From Oceanicaulis sp. BBD 1991-10 (lineage in GTDB: Bacteria; Pseudomonadota; Alphaproteobacteria; Caulobacterales; Maricaulaceae): 45,587 bases of DNA. A program made the position numbers and the translations under genes. How positions within the stretch are numbered: the stretch's first letter is position 1; every line of letters begins with the position of its first letter. The stretch lies in assembly GCA_001657295.1 (NCBI GenBank), contig LYSW01000016.1, positions 1 through 45,587 on the forward strand, written 5' to 3'. The notes under the pieces are model-generated. The model ran no database searches. It had not been told where the DNA came from and worked only from the letters and a program-made list of their open reading frames with translations. Positions 23,678 to 31,361 of the stretch are shown here, one piece after another.

Positions 23678-24157
23678 ATGCTTCGGACTTTGGCCATATT
23701 TGCCTGCGCAATCGCCGCCATGCAGCCCATGCGTGCAGACGCCGAGCCGCTGCGCGGGCCGGTGAGCGCTGACGTGCTGGAGGTCATCGACGGCGACACC
23801 ATCGCGGTGCGCGCCCATATCTGGCCGGGCCATTTCGTCGAGACGCGCGTGCGCCTGGCCGGCGTCGACACGCCGGAACGCCGCGGTCCGGACTGCGAGG
23901 CCGAGCGCGAGATGGCGGACGTCGCGCACACCTTCACCGCCAGCTGGCTGGATACCGCCAGTGGCGACGACGCGCGGATCTATCTGCATGACGTCGAGAC
24001 TGGGAGCTTCGCCGGCCGCGTGATCGCGCACATAGTGCGCGGCGACGGCGAAAACCTGTCCGACGCATTGCTTGAGGCGGGCCTGGCGACCGCCTATGGC
24101 GCAGCTTCGCCATGGTGTCTGGCGGAGGGCGTCACGGCGCCGGCGCCGCGTCGATAA
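23678..24157 (+). CDS. Exported thermonuclease-like (SNase) protein
   Basis: A 159-residue protein with a signal peptide (MLRTLAIFACAIAAMQPMRA) and one staphylococcal-nuclease-type OB-fold. VIDGDTIAV provides the calcium-binding aspartates, RLAGVDTPERRG the catalytic Arg and Glu, and FAGRVIAHI the second arginine, so catalytic residues are retained. Such nucleases cut DNA and RNA in the periplasm or medium. The C-terminus is short compared with full SNase domains. It converges on the hydrolase gene with a 6-base gap. Confidence 0.85.
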   Translation: MLRTLAIFACAIAAMQPMRADAEPLRGPVSADVLEVIDGDTIAVRAHIWPGHFVETRVRLAGVDTPERRGPDCEAEREMADVAHTFTASWLDTASGDDARIYLHDVETGSFAGRVIAHIVRGDGENLSDALLEAGLATAYGAASPWCLAEGVTAPAPRR

Positions 24158-24163
24158 GGCGTC

Positions 24164-25141
24164 TTAGCGCGGCGGAAAGCGCCGCCCCAGCCAGGTCGCC
24201 AGCAAGGCGTTGAGCGTGTCGGCCGCCTCGTGCTGGGTCCAGTGGCCGATATCCTCGATCATCTCCATCGTCAGGTCCGAACACAGCGCCGGCATCCAGC
24301 TCGCCAGCTTGGGCGGCAGCATGAAGTCGCACTCCGCCGTGATCATGAAGACCGGCATGGCCAGGCGGTGGTCCACCCCGCCCATGCGCGCCCAGTTCGC
24401 GTCCATATTGCGATACCAATTCATCCCGCCGCGAAACCCGGTCCGGCGATAAACGTCGGCGAACTGGCGCCGCGCCTCCGGCGACAACACGCTGTCGTCT
24501 TCCGATTTCAATCCGCCGCGCGCAACGAAGCGTTCGAACCGCTTGGGCAAATGCGCAATGGAGGGCGGCAGCTTGTCGAGATCGGCGGTGGGCGGCGGCG
24601 TCCCGAAGACGAAGGCGAAGAAGTCCTCCTCCCGGCCGTCGAACAGGGTGTCGGACGCCTCGTCCTGAAAGCGGACGATATAATGCTCCGCGCCGGCCAG
24701 GTCGCGAAACACCTCGATCGGCGGGCGCGCCCCGCGGGGCAGGTGCGGCGTGTTCACGCCGATGGCGGCGATGAAACGTTCCGGGATCAGACAGGCCGCA
24801 TGCCACATCAATATGCCGCCCCAGTCATGGCCGATGATGACCGCCTTTTCGAGGTCGAGCGCATTGAGCAGCCCGCTGATATCGCCCACCAGACGATCAA
24901 TGCCGTAGGCCGCCACCTCATGGGGGGCGTCGGACGCGCCGAAGCCGCGATTGTCCGGCGCGATCACCCGATATCCGGCCGCGCTCAGCGCCTGGATCTG
25001 CGCCGACCAGCTGAGCGCCAGCTCCGGCCAGCCATGCAGCAGCAAGACCGGCACGCCGCCGGCGGGGCCGGCCTCATGGACGGACAGCGTGACCTCGCCG
25101 ACATCAACGCGGCGGGCGGGCGGCATGGGCGTCATAGTCAT
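24164..25141 (-). CDS. Alpha/beta-hydrolase, epoxide hydrolase-like
   Basis: A 325-residue alpha/beta-hydrolase. HGWPE (36-40) is the oxyanion-hole motif, GHDWGG (104-109) holds the Asp106 nucleophile, TAECDF near 268-273 supplies the acid (Asp272), and GHWTQHE the catalytic His300. Tyr residues (AEHYIVRFQ near 151-159 and NWYRN near 241-245) match the epoxide-activating tyrosines, favouring epoxide hydrolase over haloalkane dehalogenase. The start overlaps the end of the upstream rarD gene by four bases, so both are co-translated. Confidence 0.85.
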   Translation of the reverse strand: MTMTPMPPARRVDVGEVTLSVHEAGPAGGVPVLLLHGWPELALSWSAQIQALSAAGYRVIAPDNRGFGASDAPHEVAAYGIDRLVGDISGLLNALDLEKAVIIGHDWGGILMWHAACLIPERFIAAIGVNTPHLPRGARPPIEVFRDLAGAEHYIVRFQDEASDTLFDGREEDFFAFVFGTPPPTADLDKLPPSIAHLPKRFERFVARGGLKSEDDSVLSPEARRQFADVYRRTGFRGGMNWYRNMDANWARMGGVDHRLAMPVFMITAECDFMLPPKLASWMPALCSDLTMEMIEDIGHWTQHEAADTLNALLATWLGRRFPPR

Positions 25142-26067
25142 CGGCTCGGGCTTTCGAGTTTGCTGCGCTGTCGCTCATAGCGTACGAGATCGAAGACGAA
25201 GACCGCCAGCCCGGCCCAAATCAATCCGAAGGTCACCGCATGGGCGGGGCTGAAAGCCTCCCCGGTGGCGAGCCCCACCGCGAACTGGAGCGTCGGCGCG
25301 AGAAACTGCGCCACCCCGATCACCGCCAGAGACAGACCGCGCGCGCCCAGGATGAACAGCAGCAGCGGCGCGACCGTCATCGGCCCGGTCAGGATCAGCA
25401 GGACGGCCTCCCGCCAGCCTTCGAAGAAATGCCCGCCGCCGCTGTATTCCAGGAATATCAGCGCCGGCAAGCTCGGCACGGCGATCAGCACCGTCTCCCA
25501 GAACAGGCCGACGCGCCCGTCCACGGCGATGATTTTACGGACATAGGCATAGGCGGTGAAGCTGACGGCGAGGAAAAGCGCCAGCCAGGGCGGGGCGCCC
25601 ACGAAGACCAGCTGATTGACCACGCCCAGCGCCGCCAGGCCCACCGCCAGGGCGCGCAGCCGCCCGAAGCGCTCGCCCAGCACCAGCACGCCGACCGCCA
25701 CATTCATCAAAGGATTGATGAAATAGCCCAGCGAGACCTCCAGCACGCGCCCGGTATTGACCGCAAAGATGAATGTCCACCAGTTCGCGCCGATCAGGAC
25801 CGCGGTGAGCAGGAGGACCAGCAGAGCTTTGCGGTCGGTCAGCACCGCCAGGGTCTGCGGCCAGCGCCGCGCCGCCAGCAGCAGGCCCAGCAAGACCGGT
25901 GCGGACCAGATGGCGCGGTGCAGGACGATTTCGGTCGCGCTGGTGAAGTCCAGCAACATGTAGAAGAGCGGCGACAGCCCCCAGATCAGATAGCCGGACA
26001 GCGCCGCGGCGCCGGCGCGGGCCGGGTCAAGGCGGCCGCTGATATCAGGAGCAGGCGAGGTCGACAT
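25138..26067 (-). CDS. rarD: EamA-family transporter RarD
   Basis: A 309-residue drug/metabolite transporter with ten predicted membrane helices in two EamA repeats. RarD signatures include SGYLIWGLSPLFYMLL at the first helix, EIVLHRAIWSAP, and ANWWTFIFAVNTGRVLEVSLGYF. RarD is named for chloramphenicol sensitivity genes, but the natural substrate is unknown. ATGA coupling with the downstream epoxide-hydrolase-like gene suggests joint expression. Confidence 0.88.
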   Translation of the reverse strand: MSTSPAPDISGRLDPARAGAAALSGYLIWGLSPLFYMLLDFTSATEIVLHRAIWSAPVLLGLLLAARRWPQTLAVLTDRKALLVLLLTAVLIGANWWTFIFAVNTGRVLEVSLGYFINPLMNVAVGVLVLGERFGRLRALAVGLAALGVVNQLVFVGAPPWLALFLAVSFTAYAYVRKIIAVDGRVGLFWETVLIAVPSLPALIFLEYSGGGHFFEGWREAVLLILTGPMTVAPLLLFILGARGLSLAVIGVAQFLAPTLQFAVGLATGEAFSPAHAVTFGLIWAGLAVFVFDLVRYERQRSKLESPSR

Positions 26068-26127
26068 GGTCTCGCTCTACGCCCGCTGACCGCGCGCGTC
26101 ATTCCGGAATTTGCGTTCGAGCTGCAA

Positions 26128-26448
26128 TCAGGCGGTTTCGGGCCGGCGCGCCCGGATCACCCGCGCCAGGCGCCAAGCCATCCACAGCGCCGCCCAGACA
26201 TTGCCGAGAAACGGCAATGGCAGAATGAACAACAGCGCGATCGCGCGATTGGGCTCCAGCAGCCAGATGAATACCGCGATGAAGAAGAAGCCCAGATAAA
26301 GATCGATCAAGGTGACCACGCCCCAGGATTCAGAGACCAGCCAGTTGATGGCGTCCATGAAGCCGCCATCCCACGCCCCGATCGCCCAGATGATCGAGGC
26401 CAGCAGCACGAGCCCGCCGAGAAGGCATAGAATTCGGATGAGAGTCAT
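26128..26448 (-). CDS. Small membrane protein, DUF1475-like
   Basis: A 106-residue protein with three hydrophobic segments (about 5-25, 40-63 and 70-95). The stretch WGVVTLIDLYLGFFFIAVFI and LPLPFLGNVWAALWM resembles DUF1475-type proteins, which have no known function; the match is by pattern only. AGGAGCG precedes the ATG. The tail is basic. Confidence 0.6.
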   Translation of the reverse strand: MTLIRILCLLGGLVLLASIIWAIGAWDGGFMDAINWLVSESWGVVTLIDLYLGFFFIAVFIWLLEPNRAIALLFILPLPFLGNVWAALWMAWRLARVIRARRPETA

Positions 26449-26524
26449 GAGGCGCTCCTGATCAAGATCTGATCAGATTTACGCGCTGGCCGGCGGGACG
26501 GTTCAGAATTTCGGCGCCCGAAGG

Positions 26525-27142
26525 CTACCGGTCCAGGACAGGGCAGGAATCCACCGGCTCGCGCGATTGCGCGGGAAAGCGCGCCATCCAGCACTCGTCG
26601 AAGACCGAGCAGTAGCAGACGTCCAGCTCGATCTCGTGGCGCACGGCGTCAAGCGCCATCCAGATGTCGTAGGCCTCTTGCGACAGATCCGGGTCGGGCC
26701 TTGGAAAGGTGATGAAGGTCACGCTTTCCTGCGGCGCGAAGAAGCGCCCGCCGATCTGATCAAAGAAAATCCGCATCCGCCCGGTCGCGAACACGCCCTG
26801 CACATAGCGATAGCGCAGCTCCGGCTCGATATCCTCCGGAATGCAGCAGGCGACCATCAGGTCGGCCGGCTCCTCCAGATCGACGCCGCGCCAGGTATGC
26901 TGGAACCAGCGCAGCTCCGCCGGGCCGAGGCCGGTATTGGTGAGGGTGAACTCCATGCGCCATTCGCCGCTCGCGCGGTCAATGTTGGAATCGCCGTATT
27001 GGAGCACCGGCAGGACCTGCGCCTCCAGCGTGCGCTGCATGACATGCCCCTGAAACAGGGCGACGCCGAGCGACGCCACCGAAATCACCACGACCGAAAC
27101 CGCGACCACGATCTCGACGAGGCGAAAGCGGCTGGCGCGCAT
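26525..27142 (-). CDS. Single-pass membrane protein of unknown function
   Basis: A 205-residue protein with one N-terminal membrane helix (RLVEIVVAVSVVVISVASLG) and a large extracytoplasmic domain. That domain contains ESVTFITF and several cysteines (residues ACC, VCYC, ECW, SCP), which may form disulfides. The helix is preceded by a short basic N-terminus, as in membrane-anchored periplasmic proteins. No family recognised. It lies 14 bases downstream of the symporter gene on the same strand. Confidence 0.7.
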   Translation of the reverse strand: MRASRFRLVEIVVAVSVVVISVASLGVALFQGHVMQRTLEAQVLPVLQYGDSNIDRASGEWRMEFTLTNTGLGPAELRWFQHTWRGVDLEEPADLMVACCIPEDIEPELRYRYVQGVFATGRMRIFFDQIGGRFFAPQESVTFITFPRPDPDLSQEAYDIWMALDAVRHEIELDVCYCSVFDECWMARFPAQSREPVDSCPVLDR

Positions 27143-27156
27143 GGTGCGGCCCCGCC

Positions 27157-28485
27157 CTAATCGCGGTCCGCTTCGGCGACCGCGGGCGGCTCCGCCTTGG
27201 GCTCGAAGGGCACGTCGGCGGGCCAGCGGAAGCGCTCTTCATCGAGCTCGCCTTCCCATTTGGCGACCGTCGTGGCGACCGTGGCGTCGCCCGTGACGTT
27301 GAGCGCCGTGCGCGCCATGTCCATGATCCGGTCCACCGGCAGGATGAAGCCGACAATGATGGCGATCTGTTCGGCCGGCACGCCGAAGGTGGACAGCACC
27401 GTGGCGAGCAGGAACAGGCTGGCGGAGGGAATGCCGGCGGCGCCCACCGAGACCGCCGCCGCGGTGATGGCGATCAGGACATAATTCGCAAAGGTCAATT
27501 CATAGCCGAAGGCCTGGGCGGTGAAGAGCGCCAGCACGCCCAGATAAAGCGCTGTTCCGTCCATATTGATCGTCGCGCCCAGCGGCAGCACCGAACCGGC
27601 GACCGATTTCTTCACGCCGAGATTCTCATTGGCGTTGGCGATGGTCACCGGCAGGGTCGCGCTGGAGCTGGCGGTGGAGAACGCGACCGCGATGGCGTCC
27701 AGCATGCCGCGGAAGAAATTCATCAGCGGCAGATTCAGAACGAAGCGGATGATGCCGCCATACACCAGGATCGCGTGCGTCAGAAGGCCCAGATAGACCG
27801 TGCCGATCAGAGCGGCGATGGACAGGAGCGCGTCAATGCCCTGGGCGGCGGTGGTGTAGGCGACCAGCGCGAAGACCCCGAAGGGCGCGACTTCCATCAC
27901 GATATGGGTGACCCGCAGGACCACTTCGGAGGCCTGGGTGAAGAAATCGCCCACCAGCTTGCCCGAGCGGCCCGCCAAAAGGATGCCGACGCCGATCAGA
28001 ATCGCGAAGAAGATGATCGCCAGGACGTCGCCGTCGGCGAGCGCGGCGATCGGGTTCATCGGCACGATCGCCATCAGGCGGTCGACCAGGCTCGGCGCCG
28101 CGCTGGTGTCGACGGGAATCGCGTCCGCCCCACCCAGATCGGCGCCGTCGCCGGGCCTGAAGATCAAGCCGTAGATGATCCCGATCACATTGGCGAAGAA
28201 GGTGGTGGCCAGATAGAGCAGGATGGTCTTCAAGCCGATCGTGCCCAGACGCGCCGGCTCGCCCAACGCCACCACGCCGGCGATCAGCGTGGTCAGGATC
28301 AGCGGCACGATCAGCATCCGGATCAGGCGGATGAACAGATCGCCCACCGGCTTGACCCAGGCCTCCAGGACCGCCGCAGCCTCAGCCCCGCCCATCAACT
28401 GGGTGAGGACCGTACCGATAATGACGCCAAGCACGAGGGCGCCGAGCACGCGCTTCCACAGCGCGACACCGAACCACCAAGACAT
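27157..28485 (-). CDS. Dicarboxylate/amino acid:cation symporter (DAACS)
   Basis: A 442-residue GltP/DctA-type transporter. The re-entrant loop signature is FSTASSSATLPVTI and the substrate- and cation-binding motif ATINMDGTALY, with IPSASLFLLATV and FILPVDRIMDMARTALNVTG in the last helices, all characteristic of DAACS. It imports C4-dicarboxylates or acidic or neutral amino acids with Na+ or H+; the substrate cannot be set from sequence alone. The C-terminal tail is longer than average and acidic/proline-rich. Confidence 0.92.
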   Translation of the reverse strand: MSWWFGVALWKRVLGALVLGVIIGTVLTQLMGGAEAAAVLEAWVKPVGDLFIRLIRMLIVPLILTTLIAGVVALGEPARLGTIGLKTILLYLATTFFANVIGIIYGLIFRPGDGADLGGADAIPVDTSAAPSLVDRLMAIVPMNPIAALADGDVLAIIFFAILIGVGILLAGRSGKLVGDFFTQASEVVLRVTHIVMEVAPFGVFALVAYTTAAQGIDALLSIAALIGTVYLGLLTHAILVYGGIIRFVLNLPLMNFFRGMLDAIAVAFSTASSSATLPVTIANANENLGVKKSVAGSVLPLGATINMDGTALYLGVLALFTAQAFGYELTFANYVLIAITAAAVSVGAAGIPSASLFLLATVLSTFGVPAEQIAIIVGFILPVDRIMDMARTALNVTGDATVATTVAKWEGELDEERFRWPADVPFEPKAEPPAVAEADRD

Positions 28486-28565
28486 AAAAGCTGCGCCCTC
28501 CCGCGGCGTTGTGTGACGCGCGCCAGCCTAGCCGCAGGCCAGCCTAAATCAACGCCGTGCGAGGG

Positions 28566-29375
28566 TTATAACTGGCATTGGAGGAACATGAAGACTCTGT
28601 CCTTGGCCTTCAGACGGCCTTTTTCGTCCAGGTCGAAGGATGTCATCTTCAGGCTCTGTCCCACATTGCCGCCCAAGGCGTGAGCGCGGCCGCCGGACAG
28701 CCCGACAATCAGATCGCAATGGCTGGGAAAGCTGCCTTTGATGTCCCGCGCCTCGTCATAGGTGTCGACCTTCTCGACATCGTGATGGCCTGACGTGCTG
28801 GCGCGCTCGAGGACGACCAGATCTCCGATCTTCACCGCCGCCTCGTCGAGACGCCGCCCCCAATACGGCCCCGCCAATCCCTGTTCGCGGCGGCGGATCG
28901 CATCTTTGATGTAGCGCCAATGGCCGATCGAATACGCGAAATCGTCAAGCGCGGGCGCGTGCCGGGCCGCCTGGCGGACGATCCAGGAGATCGCCGCGGC
29001 CGACCAGGGATAGCTGCGGTCGGTTCCGTCCAGCTTGGGAAACCCGACCGCCGCCCACATCTCGCCGATATAGCCGGCATAGGGCTGATCGGCTTCAAAG
29101 CCGCCGCCGAAATCGAACCGGCGCCACTCCGCCAGCGCCGCCGCGACAAGCGCCTCTTGCGGACTGAGGATGGCGGGCCGCAGGAAGCGTTCCGCAACGA
29201 CGCCTCCAATCGTTTTGGCCGGATCTTCCGGATCTGCGCAGCTGAGCTTCACCCAGCCCTCGCCTTCGTCTCCCGTGACGGTCACCGATTGACCGCAGCG
29301 CAGGACGGCGACCACGTCGCCGCGCGGCGCGCTTGCGCGAAGATTCAGACCTGATGCCGCGACATACATCTGCAT
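28566..29375 (-). CDS. DUF2272 protein with N-terminal SH3-like domain
   Basis: A 269-residue protein. Residues 1-65 are a bacterial SH3-like domain (NLRASAPRGDVVAVL, GWVKL). Residues 70-262 match DUF2272: YAGYIGEMWAAVG, YPWSAAAISWIV (122-133), GHWRYIKDAI, KIGDLVVLERASTSGHH, FPSHCDLIVG and LGGNVGQS (234-241). The layout resembles NlpC/P60 and CHAP-type hydrolases, except that the usual catalytic Cys position in PWCAAF is Ser125 here. It may be a wall-acting protein with altered chemistry. GGGGGAAG precedes ATG 29375. No signal peptide is visible. Confidence 0.75.
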   Translation of the reverse strand: MQMYVAASGLNLRASAPRGDVVAVLRCGQSVTVTGDEGEGWVKLSCADPEDPAKTIGGVVAERFLRPAILSPQEALVAAALAEWRRFDFGGGFEADQPYAGYIGEMWAAVGFPKLDGTDRSYPWSAAAISWIVRQAARHAPALDDFAYSIGHWRYIKDAIRRREQGLAGPYWGRRLDEAAVKIGDLVVLERASTSGHHDVEKVDTYDEARDIKGSFPSHCDLIVGLSGGRAHALGGNVGQSLKMTSFDLDEKGRLKAKDRVFMFLQCQL

Positions 29376-29440
29376 GCGTCTTCCCCCTGGGCTCATCAAT
29401 GCCGGGAGAAGTATACACGCAAAAATTGGAAACTGGACGC

Positions 29441-29746
29441 CTAGCGGCGCGAACGGCGTCGGATATCGTCGATCAGCTTCAGCAAGACCGCGCGTCCGGT
29501 CCACGCGCCGCCCAGCACGCCGGCGATCAACAGCCAGGGCGACAGCGCCTGGTTGGGGTCGATGCGCGACGTCACGATCGCAGCGATCGCCGCCAGGGCG
29601 TAAATCGCAAGCCTGCGCCAGGACCAGTCGCGAAAATGGCTGGCCGCGCGGATCGTGCGCTCGGAGAACCAGCGCCACGCACGGCTGGCCCGCCCGCCAT
29701 CCTGGGCGCGGCGCTCCATTTCGCTGGCTTGAAACGCATGAGGCAT
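29441..29746 (-). CDS. Small membrane protein, unknown
   Basis: A 101-residue protein with a basic N-terminal region and two membrane segments (about 46-60 and 70-88), ending in a run of arginines (DDIRRRSRR). No recognised family. The start is uncertain: ATG 29746 and an in-frame ATG eight codons later both lack a good ribosome binding site. It precedes the DUF2272 gene on the same strand by 65 bases. Confidence 0.5.
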   Translation of the reverse strand: MPHAFQASEMERRAQDGGRASRAWRWFSERTIRAASHFRDWSWRRLAIYALAAIAAIVTSRIDPNQALSPWLLIAGVLGGAWTGRAVLLKLIDDIRRRSRR

Positions 29747-29755
29747 AAAATCAGG

Positions 29756-29793
29756 ATACGGAAGTAACTCCGGAAAGTCAAAATATTCCGTAT
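29756..29793. promoter_or_regulatory. Inverted repeat upstream of the small membrane protein
   Basis: ATACGGAA (29756-29763) and TTCCGTAT (29786-29793) form an 8-base inverted repeat with 22 spacer bases, centre to centre 30 bases, in an AT-rich patch just upstream of the gene at 29441-29746. It may be a dimeric regulator site. No regulator can be named. Confidence 0.4.
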
Positions 29794-29862
29794 TCGGGAT
29801 TATTTGTCAGATTTACGACAGACGGCGATCGCCTGTGCAGCAAATCGTTAACACCCCGCGGC

Positions 29863-29882
29863 CCGGGCGCCTAGCCGCCCGG
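29863..29882. terminator. Hairpin after ahpD
   Basis: CCGGGCG (29863-29869) and CGCCCGG (29876-29882) form a 7-base-pair stem 20 bases beyond the ahpD stop. TTTT follows only on the plus strand, where no gene ends, so its value as a terminator for the minus-strand ahpD is uncertain. Confidence 0.35.
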
Positions 29883-29902
29883 TTTTCCGGCGAACCGAGA
29901 GA

Positions 29903-30433
29903 TCACGCCGCCGCCTTGTCTGCGCGCAAAACCGCCGAAACGGCGTTGACGACCGATGCGATCCGCACCGCGGCTTGGACCTGTTCGGCGGACACGCCAT
30001 GCTTGCGAAGCTCCGCCTCGTGGGCGTCGATGCACATGCCGCAGCCATTGATCGCGGACACCGCCAGCGACCAGAGCTCGAAATCGGCCTTGTCGACGCC
30101 GGGATTGGCGATGACATTCATCCGTAAGCGCGCCGGCAGCGTGCCGTAATCCTTGGCCGAGGCCAGGTGCACGAAACGGTAATACACATTATTCATGCCC
30201 ATGACGGCGGCGGCGGCCTTGGCGGCGTTCAGCGCCTCGGCGGACAACTCGCCGGCGAAGGCGGCGGTCAGGTCGGCGATGACATCTTCGGCGCCGGCCG
30301 CATAGGCGGACGCCAGAAAGGCGCCGAATTTCTTCTGATCGTCCAGCACGGTCTCCCGGGCCAGGGAGGACAGGTTGAGCTTCAGGTCCTTGGCGTAATC
30401 GGGCAGGCGGGATTTCAGCGTGTCGAGGCTCAT
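29903..30433 (-). CDS. ahpD: Alkyl hydroperoxide reductase AhpD
   Basis: A 176-residue carboxymuconolactone decarboxylase-fold protein. The redox motif CGMC-x3-H (C131, C134, H138) in [17 protein letters not shown] is intact, with Glu119 as the proton relay. AhpD reduces AhpC, using thioredoxin-like or lipoamide partners in place of AhpF. It lies 208 bases downstream of ahpC in the same direction and is probably transcribed with it. No ahpF is in the window, so AhpD is the likely AhpC reductant. Confidence 0.93.
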   Translation of the reverse strand: MSLDTLKSRLPDYAKDLKLNLSSLARETVLDDQKKFGAFLASAYAAGAEDVIADLTAAFAGELSAEALNAAKAAAAVMGMNNVYYRFVHLASAKDYGTLPARLRMNVIANPGVDKADFELWSLAVSAINGCGMCIDAHEAELRKHGVSAEQVQAAVRIASVVNAVSAVLRADKAAA

Positions 30434-30641
30434 GGATCAATCATCCGTCTAGCAGGGGCGTTGAGGGTCTGGACCGGCCCGCGATCACAGGGGGAAGGAT
30501 GAGCGCTGGGGAGGACACGCCATCCAAAACGGGCCGCAGAACCGGTCCGGCGCCGCGCCCTGGAGCTCAGCCCGGGCGCGAGGCGGGACCGGCGAGGCCG
30601 GCGGCCCGGCCCAAGGGGCCGAACCGCCGAGCCGGGACAGC

Positions 30642-31193
30642 TTAGGCCGCCAGCGTGTCGCCGCCGACCGCGCGGTTGCACGGGCACAGCTCGTCGGTCT
30701 GCAGCGCGTCGAGGACGCGCAGCGTGTCTTCGGGGTTGCGGCCGACATTGAGATTGTTGGCGTAGACGTGCTGAATCACGCCGTGCGGGTCGACCACGAA
30801 GGTGTAGCGATAGGCCACCCCTTCCGGCGCGCGCACGCCCAGGCCGTCGACCAGCGAGCCGGTGGTGTCGGCGAACTGCCACTGGTTCAGGCCGTTCAGA
30901 TCGGCATGCTCGCGGCGCCAGCCCAGCTTGGAGAATTCATTATCGGTCGAGCCGGTCATCACGACGGCGTCGCGGTCGGCGAATTCGTCTTCCAGATTGG
31001 CGAAGGCGACGATCTCGGTCGGACACACGAAAGTGAAGTCCTTGGGATAGAAGACGAGGATCTTCCACTTGCCGGGGAAGCTTTCATTGGTGATCGGCTC
31101 AAAGGCGGACTCACCGTTTTCTTCATGATGGTTGAATTTCGGCTTCACACCGACGACTTCAAATTCCGGCAGCTTGTCACCAATACCGAGCAT
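30642..31193 (-). CDS. ahpC: Peroxiredoxin AhpC
   Basis: A 183-residue peroxiredoxin. The peroxidatic Cys57 is in FTFVCPTE and the C-terminal CPCNR carries resolving-cysteine candidates C170 and C172. NEFSKLGWRREH and GVAYRYTFVVDPHG are conserved. It reduces H2O2, alkyl peroxides and peroxynitrite. The frame is open to 31349, but ATG 31193 gives the canonical start MLGIGDKLPEF with AAGGAG upstream. It diverges from oxyR with a 167-base spacer holding the predicted promoter and regulatory site. Confidence 0.95.
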   Translation of the reverse strand: MLGIGDKLPEFEVVGVKPKFNHHEENGESAFEPITNESFPGKWKILVFYPKDFTFVCPTEIVAFANLEDEFADRDAVVMTGSTDNEFSKLGWRREHADLNGLNQWQFADTTGSLVDGLGVRAPEGVAYRYTFVVDPHGVIQHVYANNLNVGRNPEDTLRVLDALQTDELCPCNRAVGGDTLAA

Positions 31194-31297
31194 GGGCGCG
31201 TTCTCCTTATTTTCCAAATAATTAGCGCCGAATGACCACATCCGGCGCCGTGCCGTCGAGCCGCGCTGCGTTCCCCCGCTGCGGTCGACGCGGCGGG

Positions 31298-31326
31298 ATA
31301 TGATGTGCGCTGCAGCATTTAGCCAA
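31298..31326 (-). promoter_or_regulatory. Candidate ahpC promoter
   Basis: On the reverse strand, TTGGCT (31326-31321) and TCATAT (31303-31298) are separated by 17 bases. The -35 matches four of six and the -10 three of six positions. A weak -10 suits a promoter that needs an activator such as OxyR. Confidence 0.4.
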
Positions 31327-31330
31327 TGGA

Positions 31331-31361
31331 TTGTCTCTAAGGCTTCCATAGACTATCTCAA
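31331..31361. promoter_or_regulatory. Probable OxyR site
   Basis: ATAGACTAT (31348-31356) is a near-perfect dyad matching the ATAG-CTAT element of OxyR, with ATTG and CAAT further out. It lies just upstream of the predicted ahpC -35 and touches the oxyR start, placing it to activate ahpC and repress oxyR. Only one clear half of the four-part OxyR consensus is seen. Confidence 0.4.

Noticed and set aside
25240-26430. 396-residue plus-strand frame
   Set aside because: It is antisense to rarD and the DUF1475-like gene and has Gln/Arg-rich composition typical of a shadow frame in GC-rich DNA.
29841-29860. CtrA-like box around CGTTAACAC
   Set aside because: Only one TTAAC half-site is present; the second half at seven bases is missing.
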